Source of the DNA: Streptomyces sp. NBC_01591
Lineage (GTDB): Bacteria; Actinomycetota; Actinomycetes; Streptomycetales; Streptomycetaceae
Reading direction: 5' to 3'
Length of the DNA: 64,000 nt
NCBI RefSeq assembly: GCF_035918155.1
Contig: NZ_CP109327.1
Span: 4,836,001 to 4,900,000 of the forward strand
The notes beneath the pieces were generated by a model. It saw only the letters and a program-made list of their open reading frames with translations, did no database searches and was not told the origin of the DNA. Positions 18,349 through 26,100 of the stretch are shown here, in pieces. The stretch's first letter is position 1. Every line of letters starts with the position of its first letter. The translations under genes were made by a program, and so were the position numbers.

Positions 18349-18567
18349 TCAGTCGCGGCGGGGGCCGATGACGGTGTTGCCGTCGTGCACGGTGATCGCC
18401 AGGGCCGGGCAGATGTCGGCGGCATCCAGGATCAGTTCGTCCGGCTCGGCCCCGTCGGCCCGTGCGCGGGCGCGATCGCCGTCCAGGGCGAACACCTCGG
18501 GGACGGTCCCGGCACACATGCCCGACCCCTGGCAGAGCTGGGGGTCGACGCGTACGTTCCAGGTCAT
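18349..18567 (-). CDS. [3Fe-4S]-type ferredoxin, P450 partner
   Basis: The 72-aa ferredoxin starts MTWNVRVDPQLCQGSGMCAG. The cluster ligands are the C-x5-C pair (LCQGSGMC) and the late Cys in DICPALAI. The second position of a four-Cys motif is absent, as in 3Fe-4S ferredoxins that feed bacterial P450s. ATG at 18567 is used, 6 bases after the stop of the P450 gene. An in-frame ATG at 18579 overlaps the P450 and is less likely. It should transfer electrons from a ferredoxin reductase, not encoded here, to the P450. Confidence 0.9.
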   Translation of the reverse strand: MTWNVRVDPQLCQGSGMCAGTVPEVFALDGDRARARADGAEPDELILDAADICPALAITVHDGNTVIGPRRD

Positions 18568-18572
18568 GGCGC

Positions 18573-19763
18573 TCACCACTCCACCGGCATGACGCGCGGG
18601 CCGCGCACCAGCATCTCGGACTTCCAGGTCACGTCACCGGCCAGGCGCAGGCCGGGGAGGCGGGTGATGAGGGCGGCCAGCGCCTCCTGGAGTTCCAGTC
18701 GGGCCAGCGGGGCGCCCAGGCAGTGGTGGACCCCGTGGCCGAATCCCAGGTGCTGGTTGCTCTCGCGGGCGATGTCGAGCACGCCCGGGGCGGCGAACCG
18801 CAGCGCGTCGCGATTGGCGGCGCCGACGGCGACCAGGACCGGGCTGCCGACCCGGACGAGGGTTCCGCCGACCTCGATGTCCTCGGTGGCGTAACGAGGC
18901 TGACCGGCGCCGCTGCCCAGCGGCACGAAGCGGAGCAGCTCCTCCACCGCGTTCGGGACGAGTTCGGGCTCGGCCCTGAGCCTGGCCAGCTGGTCCGGGT
19001 GGTCGAGGAGGGTGAGGACGAAGTTGGGGATCTGGGACGCGGTGGTCTCGTGGCCCGCGACCAGGATGCCCACGCAGAGATCGATGAGTTCGAGTTCCGA
19101 GAGCCGGTCGCCGCCGTCGCGGGCCTCGATGAGCGCCGTCATCAGGTCGTTCTGTGGTGACCGGCGGTGCTGGTCGATCAACCCGGCCATGTAGGCGCGC
19201 AGTTCCTCGCGGCTCGCGTCGAACTCCTCGGCGGTGAGGGAGCTGGTCGACAGTGCGTCGTCGCTCCACACGCGGAAGCGCGGCCGGTCCTCGGTGGGTA
19301 CGCCCAGCATGCGGCAGATCACGGCGACCGGCAGCGGCAGCGCGAACAGGTCGACCAGGTCGGCGGGCGGCCCGGCCGTTTCCAGCTCGTCGAGGAGGCC
19401 GGCGGTCAGTTCCCGGACCTGGGGGCGCAGCTTCTCGACCTGGCGGACGGTGAACGCCTTGGCGACCAGGGAGCGCAGCCGGGTGTGGTCCGGCGGGTCC
19501 ATGCCGAGGATGCCGCCGTCGCGCTGTCCTTCGGACTGCCGGGGCTCGTCGTGCGAGGCGGCCATGGCCCGGCTGAAGCGCTGGTCGCCCAGGACGAGCC
19601 GGGCATCGGTGTAACGGGTGACGAGCCAGGCCGGTTCGCCGTACGGCATCTGGACCCGTAAGAGGCCCGGCCGATCGCGGACGCGCTCGTAGGCCTCGGC
19701 GAGCTGGAGTCCGTCGGGGGTGTTGAAGGGGTAGGCGAGGGGTGCGACATCTGCTGTGGTCAC
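18573..19763 (-). CDS. Cytochrome P450
   Basis: The 396-aa soluble bacterial P450 has the I-helix oxygen-activation motif VAGHETTASQ, the K-helix ExxR in AVEELLRFVP and the heme loop LGFGHGVHHCLGAPLARLEL with its Cys ligand. The N-terminal half has the usual YGEPAWLVTRYTDARLVLGD and MDPPDHTRLRSLVAKAF. Length is standard. The ferredoxin gene follows immediately. A TetR gene is divergent, and an 18-bp palindrome lies 15 bases upstream of the ATG at 19763, so repression by that TetR is likely. The substrate is unknown, and no biosynthetic cluster surrounds it. Confidence 0.95.
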   Translation of the reverse strand: MTTADVAPLAYPFNTPDGLQLAEAYERVRDRPGLLRVQMPYGEPAWLVTRYTDARLVLGDQRFSRAMAASHDEPRQSEGQRDGGILGMDPPDHTRLRSLVAKAFTVRQVEKLRPQVRELTAGLLDELETAGPPADLVDLFALPLPVAVICRMLGVPTEDRPRFRVWSDDALSTSSLTAEEFDASREELRAYMAGLIDQHRRSPQNDLMTALIEARDGGDRLSELELIDLCVGILVAGHETTASQIPNFVLTLLDHPDQLARLRAEPELVPNAVEELLRFVPLGSGAGQPRYATEDIEVGGTLVRVGSPVLVAVGAANRDALRFAAPGVLDIARESNQHLGFGHGVHHCLGAPLARLELQEALAALITRLPGLRLAGDVTWKSEMLVRGPRVMPVEW

Positions 19764-19777
19764 TGCGGCCTCCCGGA

Positions 19778-19795
19778 TGTAAGCAGCTGCTTACA
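19778..19795. promoter_or_regulatory. Perfect 18-bp palindrome, likely TetR operator
   Basis: TGTAAGCAGCTGCTTACA is fully dyad-symmetric. It lies between the divergent P450 (start 19763) and TetR (start 19876) genes, where an autoregulating TetR repressor would bind. Confidence 0.75.
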
Positions 19796-19875
19796 ACGGT
19801 AGGAGTGGCCCTCGCGGGCAGTCAACGACGCTTTAAGGCCGTTATCCTGACGGGCCGTCCGAGAGGAATGCCACC

Positions 19876-20460
19876 ATGGAGCCCGGTTCCGTCCCGCCGT
19901 CCGAAGAGCGCCGCAGGGACGCCGCGGCCACCCGCCGCCGGCTGCTGGAGGCGGCCCGTGACCTGTTCGCGGAGCGGGGCTACGAGGGGGCGACGGTGCG
20001 GAGCATCGCGGCGCGCGCCGGGGTCAACCAGGCCCTGCTGTTCCGGTATTTCGGCTCGAAGCGGGGCCTGCTGACGGAGGTCGTCGCGCTGGGCGGGCTG
20101 GAGCAGTTGCGGGCGACGCCGCCCGAGGAGCTCTTCGAGACCGCCCTGCGTTCGATGCTGACCCGAAGCGCGGAGGGTACGGAGGACCGTTCCCTGGAGG
20201 TCTACCTGCGGTCGGTCGGGCGGGGCGACGAAGCGGCCGGAACCTTGCGGGAGCTGGGGGAGGAGTACCGGAACGCGCTGGCCGGGCTCTCCGGCGCTCC
20301 GGACAGCGAGCTGCGCGCGGACCTCGCCATGGCCTGGCTGCTGGGAATAGGCCTGATGCGAACGGTCGTTCCGCGGGAACCCCTGGCCGGTGCCGAACCG
20401 GACGAGGTCTGCCGCCTCGTGCTCGGCACGCTCAGCCATCTCTGGTCCGAGCCGCAGTAG
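19876..20460 (+). CDS. TetR-family transcriptional regulator
   Basis: The 194-aa protein has an N-terminal TetR helix-turn-helix: RRRLLEAARDLFAERGYEGA, TVRSIAARAGVNQALLFRYF and GSKRGLLTEVV. The C-terminal ligand-binding part is variable (LEVYLRSVGRGDEAAGTLRE, DLAMAWLLGIGLMRTVVPRE). It is divergent from the P450/ferredoxin operon with a perfect palindrome between them, so it is probably its repressor. ATG at 19876 follows GAGAGGAATG. Confidence 0.93.
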   Translation: MEPGSVPPSEERRRDAAATRRRLLEAARDLFAERGYEGATVRSIAARAGVNQALLFRYFGSKRGLLTEVVALGGLEQLRATPPEELFETALRSMLTRSAEGTEDRSLEVYLRSVGRGDEAAGTLRELGEEYRNALAGLSGAPDSELRADLAMAWLLGIGLMRTVVPREPLAGAEPDEVCRLVLGTLSHLWSEPQ

Positions 20461-20468
20461 GGAAAGGC

Positions 20469-20513
20469 GCCCGGGGCTCAAGCGTCGCCGGGCCCGGGAC
20501 TTGAGCCCCGGGC
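20469..20513. terminator. Convergent terminator hairpin
   Basis: GCCCGGGGCTCAAG (20469-20482) pairs perfectly with CTTGAGCCCCGGGC (20500-20513). It sits between the TetR gene and the convergent adenosine deaminase gene. Confidence 0.85.
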
Positions 20514-20554
20514 CCGGCACAGAGGGCAGCGTGCCCTCAGCGGTTGTCGTGCTC

Positions 20555-22165
20555 TCAGCGGTTGTTGCGTTCGAAGGCAGCGAAGGCCGCCTCCTGACGC
20601 CACTCGGTCGCCGCCTTCGGGTTGTCCGCGAGGTAGCGGGCACAGCGCGCGCTCGGGCGGTCGGTGCCCGGCCGGTTGCCCAGGCAGGCGGAGACCGGGC
20701 GGTAGCCGGACGGGGCGGAACCGGCGGCCCACAGGCTGCGGCCGTCACGGAACGCGTACTCCAGCGAGGCGCGGGCCAGGTCCTTCAGCTCGACGTAGTT
20801 GAGGCCGTACGTCTTGGCCGCGTACTGGTACTCGTGGCTGATGTCGATCCGGGAGACGCCCGGGTCGTCGGTGGCCAGCACGATCGGGACACCGTAGCGG
20901 CGGTAGGCGTTGAACGGGTGGTCGTCGCCCGCGATGCCGAGGATCTGCTTGTTGCTGGAGAACGGCACCTCGACGGCCACCTTGCGCTGCGCCATCGTCC
21001 GGGCCAGCTGCCGCCAGTCGTCCTCGTGGACCAGGTCGACGCCGTGGCCGATGCGTTCGGCTCCGGCGACGAGTACGGCTTCGCGGATGTGGAAGGTCAG
21101 GTCCTCGGGCTTGACCAGGCCGGGGGCCAGCTCACCGGCGTGCAGGGTGAGGTGGGAGTCCGGGTACTGCCCGCGCAGGTACTTCAGCATCCGCATCTGG
21201 AGGCTGTAGTTGGCCAGCGAGCTCTCGCTGTCCTCGGGCTGTACGAGGTTGACCGCGACGAACCTCGGGTCGCGCTCGGCCAGTCGCATGCCGACCGCCA
21301 TCTGCGTGAACACCCGTACCGGGGAACTGCCCCGGGACACCTGGGAGATCCACCTGACGGGGAGCTTGCAGCCCGGGTCGGGGCGGGCCGTGTCGCAGTG
21401 CGCGGCCGCCCGGAACTGCACATCGGTGTCGTCGGCCTCCTGGACCGCCTCGTCCACCACCCGGTCGAGCTGGCCGTCGGCCACGAGCTTGCGGTGGAGG
21501 GCGGCCAGGTCGGCGTCGTAACCCACCTTGTCGGCAAGCTTCCTGCCGCTGTCCGACGCGGGGGTGACCAGGGTCTCCAGGTAGAACTGGTTCTGCTCGA
21601 CCACGGTGTTGGCCACGTTGGCGAGCATCTTGCCGCGGGCGTACCAGGTGGCCATGCCGAACTTGCCGAACGTGTCGAAGAAGTGGTCGTGCCCGGACTC
21701 GCCGGCCGGGAAGTCCTGCATGGACCAGGCCCGGACGATCCGCTGCCGGAACGCGGCGTCGCTCTGCGCGTCGATCGCGGGCCTCGTGCCCGGCCCGCAC
21801 GGCGGCGCCACGGCCGTCGTCGTCGCGTCGATGCACAGCCCCTTCTCGCCCGCGAGCTCGATCAGATACTCGGTGGTGACCGCACCCGACAGGTGGTTGT
21901 GGAGGTCGCCACCCTTGGGCAGTGCCTTGAAGAAGTCCTTCAGCCGCTCCGGCCTGCCCTGCAACGAGGCGAGGTGGGCGGTGGTCCTGGCCTCGGCCGG
22001 GGTGACAAGGCGGGGCAGGGTATGAGCGGCGGGACGTGGCGCCGGGTCCTTGGCAGGAGCGGCAGCGGCCGGGATTGCCGGAAGCAGAGTCAGTACGGCG
22101 AGGGCGCCGAACCCGGCCGTGCGCAGGGACTTGGGACGGCGTGCCGTCCGAAATGTTGAGATCAC
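20555..22165 (-). CDS. Secreted adenosine deaminase-like protein
   Basis: The 536-aa amidohydrolase has an export signal (RRPKSLRTAGFGALAVLTLL, then PAIPAAAAP). Catalytic-fold motifs match adenosine deaminases: GGDLHNHLSGAV (HxH metal ligands), LTLHAGE, AERIGHGVDLVHED and VLATDDPGVSR. Secreted growth-factor-type (ADGF) deaminases share this order. It would deaminate extracellular adenosine to inosine. GTG at 22165 is chosen to give a normal-length signal peptide. An in-frame GTG at 22201 adds 12 residues. Neither has a strong ribosome site. Confidence 0.85.
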   Translation of the reverse strand: MISTFRTARRPKSLRTAGFGALAVLTLLPAIPAAAAPAKDPAPRPAAHTLPRLVTPAEARTTAHLASLQGRPERLKDFFKALPKGGDLHNHLSGAVTTEYLIELAGEKGLCIDATTTAVAPPCGPGTRPAIDAQSDAAFRQRIVRAWSMQDFPAGESGHDHFFDTFGKFGMATWYARGKMLANVANTVVEQNQFYLETLVTPASDSGRKLADKVGYDADLAALHRKLVADGQLDRVVDEAVQEADDTDVQFRAAAHCDTARPDPGCKLPVRWISQVSRGSSPVRVFTQMAVGMRLAERDPRFVAVNLVQPEDSESSLANYSLQMRMLKYLRGQYPDSHLTLHAGELAPGLVKPEDLTFHIREAVLVAGAERIGHGVDLVHEDDWRQLARTMAQRKVAVEVPFSSNKQILGIAGDDHPFNAYRRYGVPIVLATDDPGVSRIDISHEYQYAAKTYGLNYVELKDLARASLEYAFRDGRSLWAAGSAPSGYRPVSACLGNRPGTDRPSARCARYLADNPKAATEWRQEAAFAAFERNNR

Positions 22166-22267
22166 CGCCGAATGATCGCGTTCGGAGAGGCCATTCCTCA
22201 CCCAAACCGCATGTATGGCCCGAAAGCTCCACCCGTTCGAGCGATTTCCCGCCCTTCTTTTCCCGGT

Positions 22268-22292
22268 CCCGTGGGTGGACATCGTCCACGGG
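22268..22292. promoter_or_regulatory. Inverted repeat in divergent promoter region
   Basis: CCCGTGG (22268-22274) pairs with CCACGGG (22286-22292), and GTGGAC/GTCCAC (22275-22289) forms an inner dyad. It lies between the adenosine deaminase and M23 peptidase genes. It may be an operator or a leader hairpin. Confidence 0.4.
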
Positions 22293-22392
22293 TGCGCACT
22301 GCTGGCAGCTGTGTGCCAACAACCTTGTCCTGTAGGGAAGTTGGGGCAACTGTGTTCGTGGTTTGGATCGGACACCCAATGGGAGGCGTGCA

Positions 22393-22947
22393 GTGCGCAA
22401 CACCAGGAGAGTGCTCGGCCGTATCGCCGCAATGGCGGGCGCGGTACTGATGGTGGCAGGGGTCGGACTGGTGGGGGCCTCGCCCGCCGCGGCCGTCGAC
22501 TACTACTACGAACTTCCCTATCCGGCGGGCGAGGCGTACATGGTCACCCAGGGGAACGGGGGCGGGTACTCGCATACCGACGCGTACAACCGTTACGCCT
22601 GGGACTTGGGGCTCCCGGCGAACTACGAGGTCTCCGCCGCGCAGGGCGGCACGGTCCTCGTCTCGGACTGGTCGCCGTACTGGCAGAACGGCATCGAGGT
22701 GATCATCCGCCACCCGAACGGCCAGTGCACCCACTACGCGCACCTCAACCGGGCGCTCTACAACACGGGTGACTGGGTCCCGCAGGGCCGGATCATCGGC
22801 TGGTCGGGCGCCACGGGTGCGGCGGCCGGGGCGCACCTGCACTTCCAGGTCATCGACTGCAACACCCGCGTGGGCATCCCGGCCGCCATCCAGGGGTGGG
22901 TGCCTCCCCAGGGGTCCTGGCCGGTGAGCGTCAACACGAGGGCCTGA
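22393..22947 (+). CDS. Secreted M23-family (LytM) peptidase
   Basis: The 184-aa protein has a signal peptide (GRIAAMAGAVLMVAGVGLVG...SPAAA) and a compact peptidase. The zinc-site pieces are YSHTDAYNRYAWDLGLPANY (H and D ligands) and GAAAGAHLHFQVIDCN (HxH). It should cleave peptidoglycan peptide bridges or act as a LytM scaffold. GTG at 22393 follows GGGAGGCG six bases upstream. An earlier ATG (22363) lacks a ribosome site. Confidence 0.88.
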   Translation: MRNTRRVLGRIAAMAGAVLMVAGVGLVGASPAAAVDYYYELPYPAGEAYMVTQGNGGGYSHTDAYNRYAWDLGLPANYEVSAAQGGTVLVSDWSPYWQNGIEVIIRHPNGQCTHYAHLNRALYNTGDWVPQGRIIGWSGATGAAAGAHLHFQVIDCNTRVGIPAAIQGWVPPQGSWPVSVNTRA

Positions 22948-22972
22948 TCCCGGTGGCCGGCCGCGGCGGAGC

Positions 22973-22994
22973 GAAAGGAAAGTACTTTCCTTTC
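22973..22994. promoter_or_regulatory. Perfect 22-bp palindrome, likely operator
   Basis: The left half GAAAGGAAAGT (22973-22983) is exactly mirrored by ACTTTCCTTTC (22984-22994), and a third GGAAAGTA half-site follows at ~22996-23003. It lies 68 bases upstream of the membrane-protein/regulator operon at 23062, so the regulator at 23568 probably binds here. Confidence 0.7.
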
Positions 22995-23061
22995 GGGAAA
23001 GTAGATGTCAGGATGAGGCGGTAGATCGTTCACGCAGTGATCAGCAGGTACGGGAGGCGCG

Positions 23062-23571
23062 ATGGCGCAGCAGGAGAACACCCCGGGCGGAATGCACGTG
23101 GTGGACGCCGACCTCGCGGCCGAAGCTCTGCAGAGCGTCGACACGGTGAGGGAGCGGGCCCGTCTGACGGCCGGACTGACTCCCGCCTGGTACGGCCCCG
23201 CGGCGGCCGTGGCCCTGATCGTTCCCGCCCTCGTCGACGCCTGGGCCCAGGGGCGGGGCGGTTGGGCGGTGCTCCTGTCCCTGCTGATCGCGTTCGCGGG
23301 CCTGGCCGTACTGGTGGTGCTCGTCAACGTTGCCCGGCGACGGTCGGGCGTGATGGTGACACTGCCCTGGTCCGCGCGTCTGCGCCGGACCGGGGCTCCC
23401 CTCCTGGCCCTTCTCGCCGCGGGGGGTGCGACGTACGGACTGTGCCGGCAGTTCGGGGCCGATCAGGCGGTCAGCAAGATCGCGCTGTTCGCCGTCCTGG
23501 GGCTCGGCGTCTGGGCGGTGTTCGCCGCGCGGAACGCGACGATCAAGCAGAAGCTCCGGGCGACCGGATGA
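23062..23571 (+). CDS. Hypothetical membrane protein, co-transcribed with a regulator
   Basis: The 169-aa protein has four predicted helices in two pairs: PAAAVALIVPALVDAW, AVLLSLLIAFAGLAVLVVLV, GAPLLALLAAGGATYGL and KIALFAVLGLGVWAVFAA. A ~45-residue cytoplasmic N-terminal segment contains ESVDTVRERARLTAG-like sequence. ATG at 23062 follows GGGAGGCGC. Its stop overlaps the start of the regulator gene (ATGA), a common Streptomyces pairing of unknown function. Confidence 0.7.
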   Translation: MAQQENTPGGMHVVDADLAAEALQSVDTVRERARLTAGLTPAWYGPAAAVALIVPALVDAWAQGRGGWAVLLSLLIAFAGLAVLVVLVNVARRRSGVMVTLPWSARLRRTGAPLLALLAAGGATYGLCRQFGADQAVSKIALFAVLGLGVWAVFAARNATIKQKLRATG

Positions 23572-23918
23572 CCGCCGCCTCCGCGCCGGGCGAGCCCGCG
23601 ATCGACGCGGCGATCAACCACCCCACCCGGCTGGCGGTCGTCGCCTTCCTCTCGGCGTGCGACGAGGCCGAGTTCGCCATCGTGCGCAGTAGCTGCCAGG
23701 TGTCCGACTCGATGCTCAGCAAGATCGCCTCTGCCCTGGAGGGGATCGGATACCTCGCCATCCGCAAGGGTTACGTCGGCAAGCGCCCCCGGACCTGGCT
23801 CTCGCTCACCCCTGCCGGACAGCAAGCCCTGGCCCTGCACATCGCGGCACTCCAGGGCATCGCTGCCACGGCCCGGCAAGCGGGTGCGGAGGCGGGGGCA
23901 GAGGCTAGGCGTTCTTGA
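23568..23918 (+). CDS. Winged-helix transcriptional regulator (MarR/ArsR-like)
   Basis: The 116-aa protein reads INHPTRLAVVAFLSACDEAE, CQVSDSMLSKIASALEGIGY and IRKGYVGKRPRTWLSLTPAG. This is a compact winged helix of the transcriptional-regulator family often annotated DUF-type wHTH (HTH_27). It is translationally coupled to the membrane protein and probably acts on the 22-bp palindrome upstream. Its last 14 bases overlap, tail to tail, the end of the decayed XRE-DUF397 region. Confidence 0.85.
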   Translation: MTAASAPGEPAIDAAINHPTRLAVVAFLSACDEAEFAIVRSSCQVSDSMLSKIASALEGIGYLAIRKGYVGKRPRTWLSLTPAGQQALALHIAALQGIAATARQAGAEAGAEARRS

Positions 23919-24652
23919 GGTCCGCGATGAACGACGTCCAGGCCGTGGCTCGGAAGACGAGCGTCGGGCCCTCGGTCACCTTGGAGTCGCGCACGGGGAC
24001 AACGACATCAACTTCAGGCCGCCGCCCATGGCGGCGTGTGCGCCCTCGCTGAAGGGCAGTACTTGCACGATGACCCGGTGCTGGCGCATCAGCGACGCCA
24101 GGTGGTGCAGCGCCTCGGCCATCACCGCAGAGCTGCCTGCCCTTCGTCGCAGCACCGCCTCGTCCAGAACCGTCCACAATTGCGGCGTTGTTGGGTGCGC
24201 GAGGAGTTGGCCACGCTCCAGTCGCGCCGCCACCAGGTCGTCGATCTCCTCCTCCGGCGCGGTCGGCTGGTACGCGCGGAACACCGCCCTCGCGTACGCC
24301 TCCGTCTGCAACAGGCCGGGGATCAGCAGTGGCGCGTACTCCCTGATCGCCTTCGCGACGGCCTCCGCCTCGGCCGCTTCGGCGAAGTGATCCGGGTACT
24401 TCGACTTCTTCACGGCGGCGCAATTGCGGACGAAGAACCCGTCCGCCTTCAGGATCTCGTCCAGCTTCTGGGCCTGGTCCAACTGCATCCGGCGCGTACC
24501 GGATTCCAGCTGTCCGATGAAGGAGCCGCTCACGAACAGCAGGAGCCCCAACTCCTCCTGCGAGAAGCCCGCGCTTTCCCTTCGACGGCGGAGTTCGGCG
24601 CCGAGCAGGGCGCGTGGAGAGGAGAGGATTCGAATCTCTTGGGACCCGGCAT
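23905..24652 (-). pseudogene. Decayed XRE regulator fused by deletion to the tail of a DUF397 protein
   Basis: The native start is ATG 24652 (GGGAG upstream; MPGPKRFES). After nine codons a 5-bp duplication (CCTCT twice) shifts the frame. The XRE domain continues in another frame: SPRALLGAELRRRRESAGFS, VSGSFIGQLESGTRRMQLDQ and the DUF5753 part IREYAPLLIPGLLQTEAYAR. At GGGLKLMS, near residue 230, the usual last ~60 residues are missing. After a second frame change the text reads VPVRDSKVTEGPTLVFRATA and ends ADLKNA, the C-terminus of a DUF397 protein. Two lesions make it non-functional as a whole. A truncated XRE could still be translated. Confidence 0.8.
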
Positions 24653-24720
24653 GACAACTCCCTGTGACACATGTGCGGTTGTTGGTTCTGCGCCTCTTCC
24701 AGGTTGGCGACCGTTGGACA

Positions 24721-24749
24721 CGCTGGGTATGCATTGTCATCACTCAGCG
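24721..24749. promoter_or_regulatory. Imperfect dyad in the divergent region beside the XRE remnant
   Basis: CGCTGGGT (24721-24728) and ACTCAGCG (24742-24749) are complementary at 7 of 8 positions and flank ATGCATTGTCAT. It lies upstream of the small gene at 24766 and may be the former XRE operator. Confidence 0.4.
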
Positions 24750-24765
24750 TGGAAAGGAATGGGTC

Positions 24766-25014
24766 ATGACGATCAAGGAACGGCGCAGGGCGGCGGAGGG
24801 CAGAGTGCGGGCAGCGGAGGACGCGGTGGCGCGGTTGAAGGAGGGTTTCTCGGGTGTCGGGATCACGCTGCCGTCGTTGCGGATCGACCCGGTGTCATAC
24901 GCGGGGAGCGACCCGGTGTCGCCGCTGGTCGACCTCGGCCGGTGCAACCTCGATACGGCGCTGCGGCTGAGCGTGGTGCTGGAGGCGCAGGGGCTGGCCG
25001 GTCATGGCGGGTGA
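24766..25014 (+). CDS. Hypothetical small protein, usual neighbour of XRE/DUF397 genes
   Basis: The 82-aa protein starts MTIKERRRAAEGRVRAAEDA, a charged helix with coiled-coil character, followed by GITLPSLRIDPVSYAG and LVDLGRCNLDTALRLSVVLE. The function is not recognised. ATG at 24766 follows GGAAAGGAATG. It overlaps the next gene by 11 bases, so the two form an operon. Confidence 0.65.
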   Translation: MTIKERRRAAEGRVRAAEDAVARLKEGFSGVGITLPSLRIDPVSYAGSDPVSPLVDLGRCNLDTALRLSVVLEAQGLAGHGG

Positions 25015-25237
25015 GGGCCTTGAGCGGTGCGCGCCGGAGCCGGGGTCGTTCGCGGTGGACACCCGGGACGGGCGGGTCGGGCGCGTGATGGGGAGCGTCG
25101 GGCCGTACGTACAACTGCGGGCGCCGGGGGGTGGGGCGAAGTGGGAATGTCCGCCGGAGTCGGTGCGCCCGGCTCCGTTGGGGGAGGTGCTGCGGGCCCG
25201 GGTCCGGGAGGTCAACAGGGAGGGGAGGCTGCCTTGA
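25004..25237 (+). CDS. Hypothetical small protein (SH3-like barrel)
   Basis: The 77-aa protein includes FAVDTRDGRVGRVMGSVGPY, VQLRAPGGGAKWECPPESVR and LRARVREVNREGRL. The Gly-rich beta pattern resembles a small barrel. No known function. It overlaps the preceding small gene and is probably translated from the same mRNA. Confidence 0.6.
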   Translation: MAGEGLERCAPEPGSFAVDTRDGRVGRVMGSVGPYVQLRAPGGGAKWECPPESVRPAPLGEVLRARVREVNREGRLP

Positions 25238-25428
25238 CGGCGTCGGGGCGCCGGGTGTGACTCGGCGGTGGACGTACGGAAGGGCGACGCCCTGGATGGG
25301 TGCCGCCCTTCGATCGTGGTGGGTCGCTGCGTACCTCACACGATCGTGGGACGCTGATGGGAGCAGCGAAATGCTGCGGAACCGTCGATCTACGCTCCTT
25401 TGACAGGCCACAGGAGAAGGGACCCGCG

Positions 25429-26034
25429 ATGACTGCCGCGATGGTCGAGAACGACCAGGCCTCTGAGGGCCGCCCGTGGGACTACCTGCTGCAGACATGG
25501 CGTGAACTGGACGTGCCCGAGGGGTGGCGCGCCGAGATCGACGAAGGGCAGATCGTCTTGGTACCTCCGCCTCATGCGCATCACAACGGCATCGCTGAAT
25601 TGGTGCAGGAGTGCCTGTATCGGGCACGCCCTGCGGGGGTGGGTGTCTACCAGACCCTCGGCGTGCATGTCGTGCCACTCGACAAGCTCTACGTCCCCGA
25701 CCTGGTCATCATGGAGCGCGAGCTGGTCATGGCCGCCGGTTCGGAGACCAGCGACCCGATGGACGCGGCGGACGCGCTGCTCATCGTCGAGGTCACCTCG
25801 AAAGGCAATGCCCGGGACGACCGGACGAAGAAGTACCGCGCCTATGCCCGCGCGGGCGTGCCGATGTATCTGCTCATCGACCGGTTCGACACGCGCGGGG
25901 CGATGGCCACCCTGTTCACGGAGCCCAACGAGGACGGGACCTACAAGCACTCCGACCCGGTGCCGTTCGGGAAGCCGCTCACCCTGCCGGAGCCGTTCGG
26001 TACGACGCTCCTCACGGATGAGTTCCCGGTCTGA
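25429..26034 (+). CDS. Uma2-family (DUF820) putative restriction-endonuclease-fold protein
   Basis: The 201-aa protein has the Uma2 pattern of the PD-(D/E)XK superfamily: GWRAEIDEGQIVLVPPPHAH, LYVPDLVIMERELV (PD), ALLIVEVTSKGNARDDRTKK (the E-x-T/S-K site) and YRAYARAGVPMYLLIDRFD. Uma2 proteins are very common in Streptomyces, Deinococcus and cyanobacteria. Their cellular role is unproven. ATG at 25429 follows AGGAGAAGGG. Monocistronic with a strong terminator. Confidence 0.9.
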   Translation: MTAAMVENDQASEGRPWDYLLQTWRELDVPEGWRAEIDEGQIVLVPPPHAHHNGIAELVQECLYRARPAGVGVYQTLGVHVVPLDKLYVPDLVIMERELVMAAGSETSDPMDAADALLIVEVTSKGNARDDRTKKYRAYARAGVPMYLLIDRFDTRGAMATLFTEPNEDGTYKHSDPVPFGKPLTLPEPFGTTLLTDEFPV

Positions 26035-26090
26035 GCGGACAGGGACGAGGGCGGCACCCGGTGTCGGGTACCGCCCTCATCCCTGTCCGC
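26035..26090. terminator. Long terminator hairpin between Uma2 and PTS genes
   Basis: GCGGACAGGGA, GAGGGCGG and ACCCG on the left pair with CGGGT, CCGCCCTC and TCCCTGTCCGC on the right, with single-base bulges and a 4-nt loop. It can serve both convergent genes. Confidence 0.85.
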
Positions 26091-26100
26091 GTGCCCGGAG

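Noticed and set aside
24615..24650. GATTCGAATCCTC on the minus strand, resembling a tRNA T-arm
   Set aside because: No D-arm, anticodon arm or acceptor pairing could be found around it. The similarity comes from the N-terminal codons of the decayed XRE gene and its 5-bp duplication.
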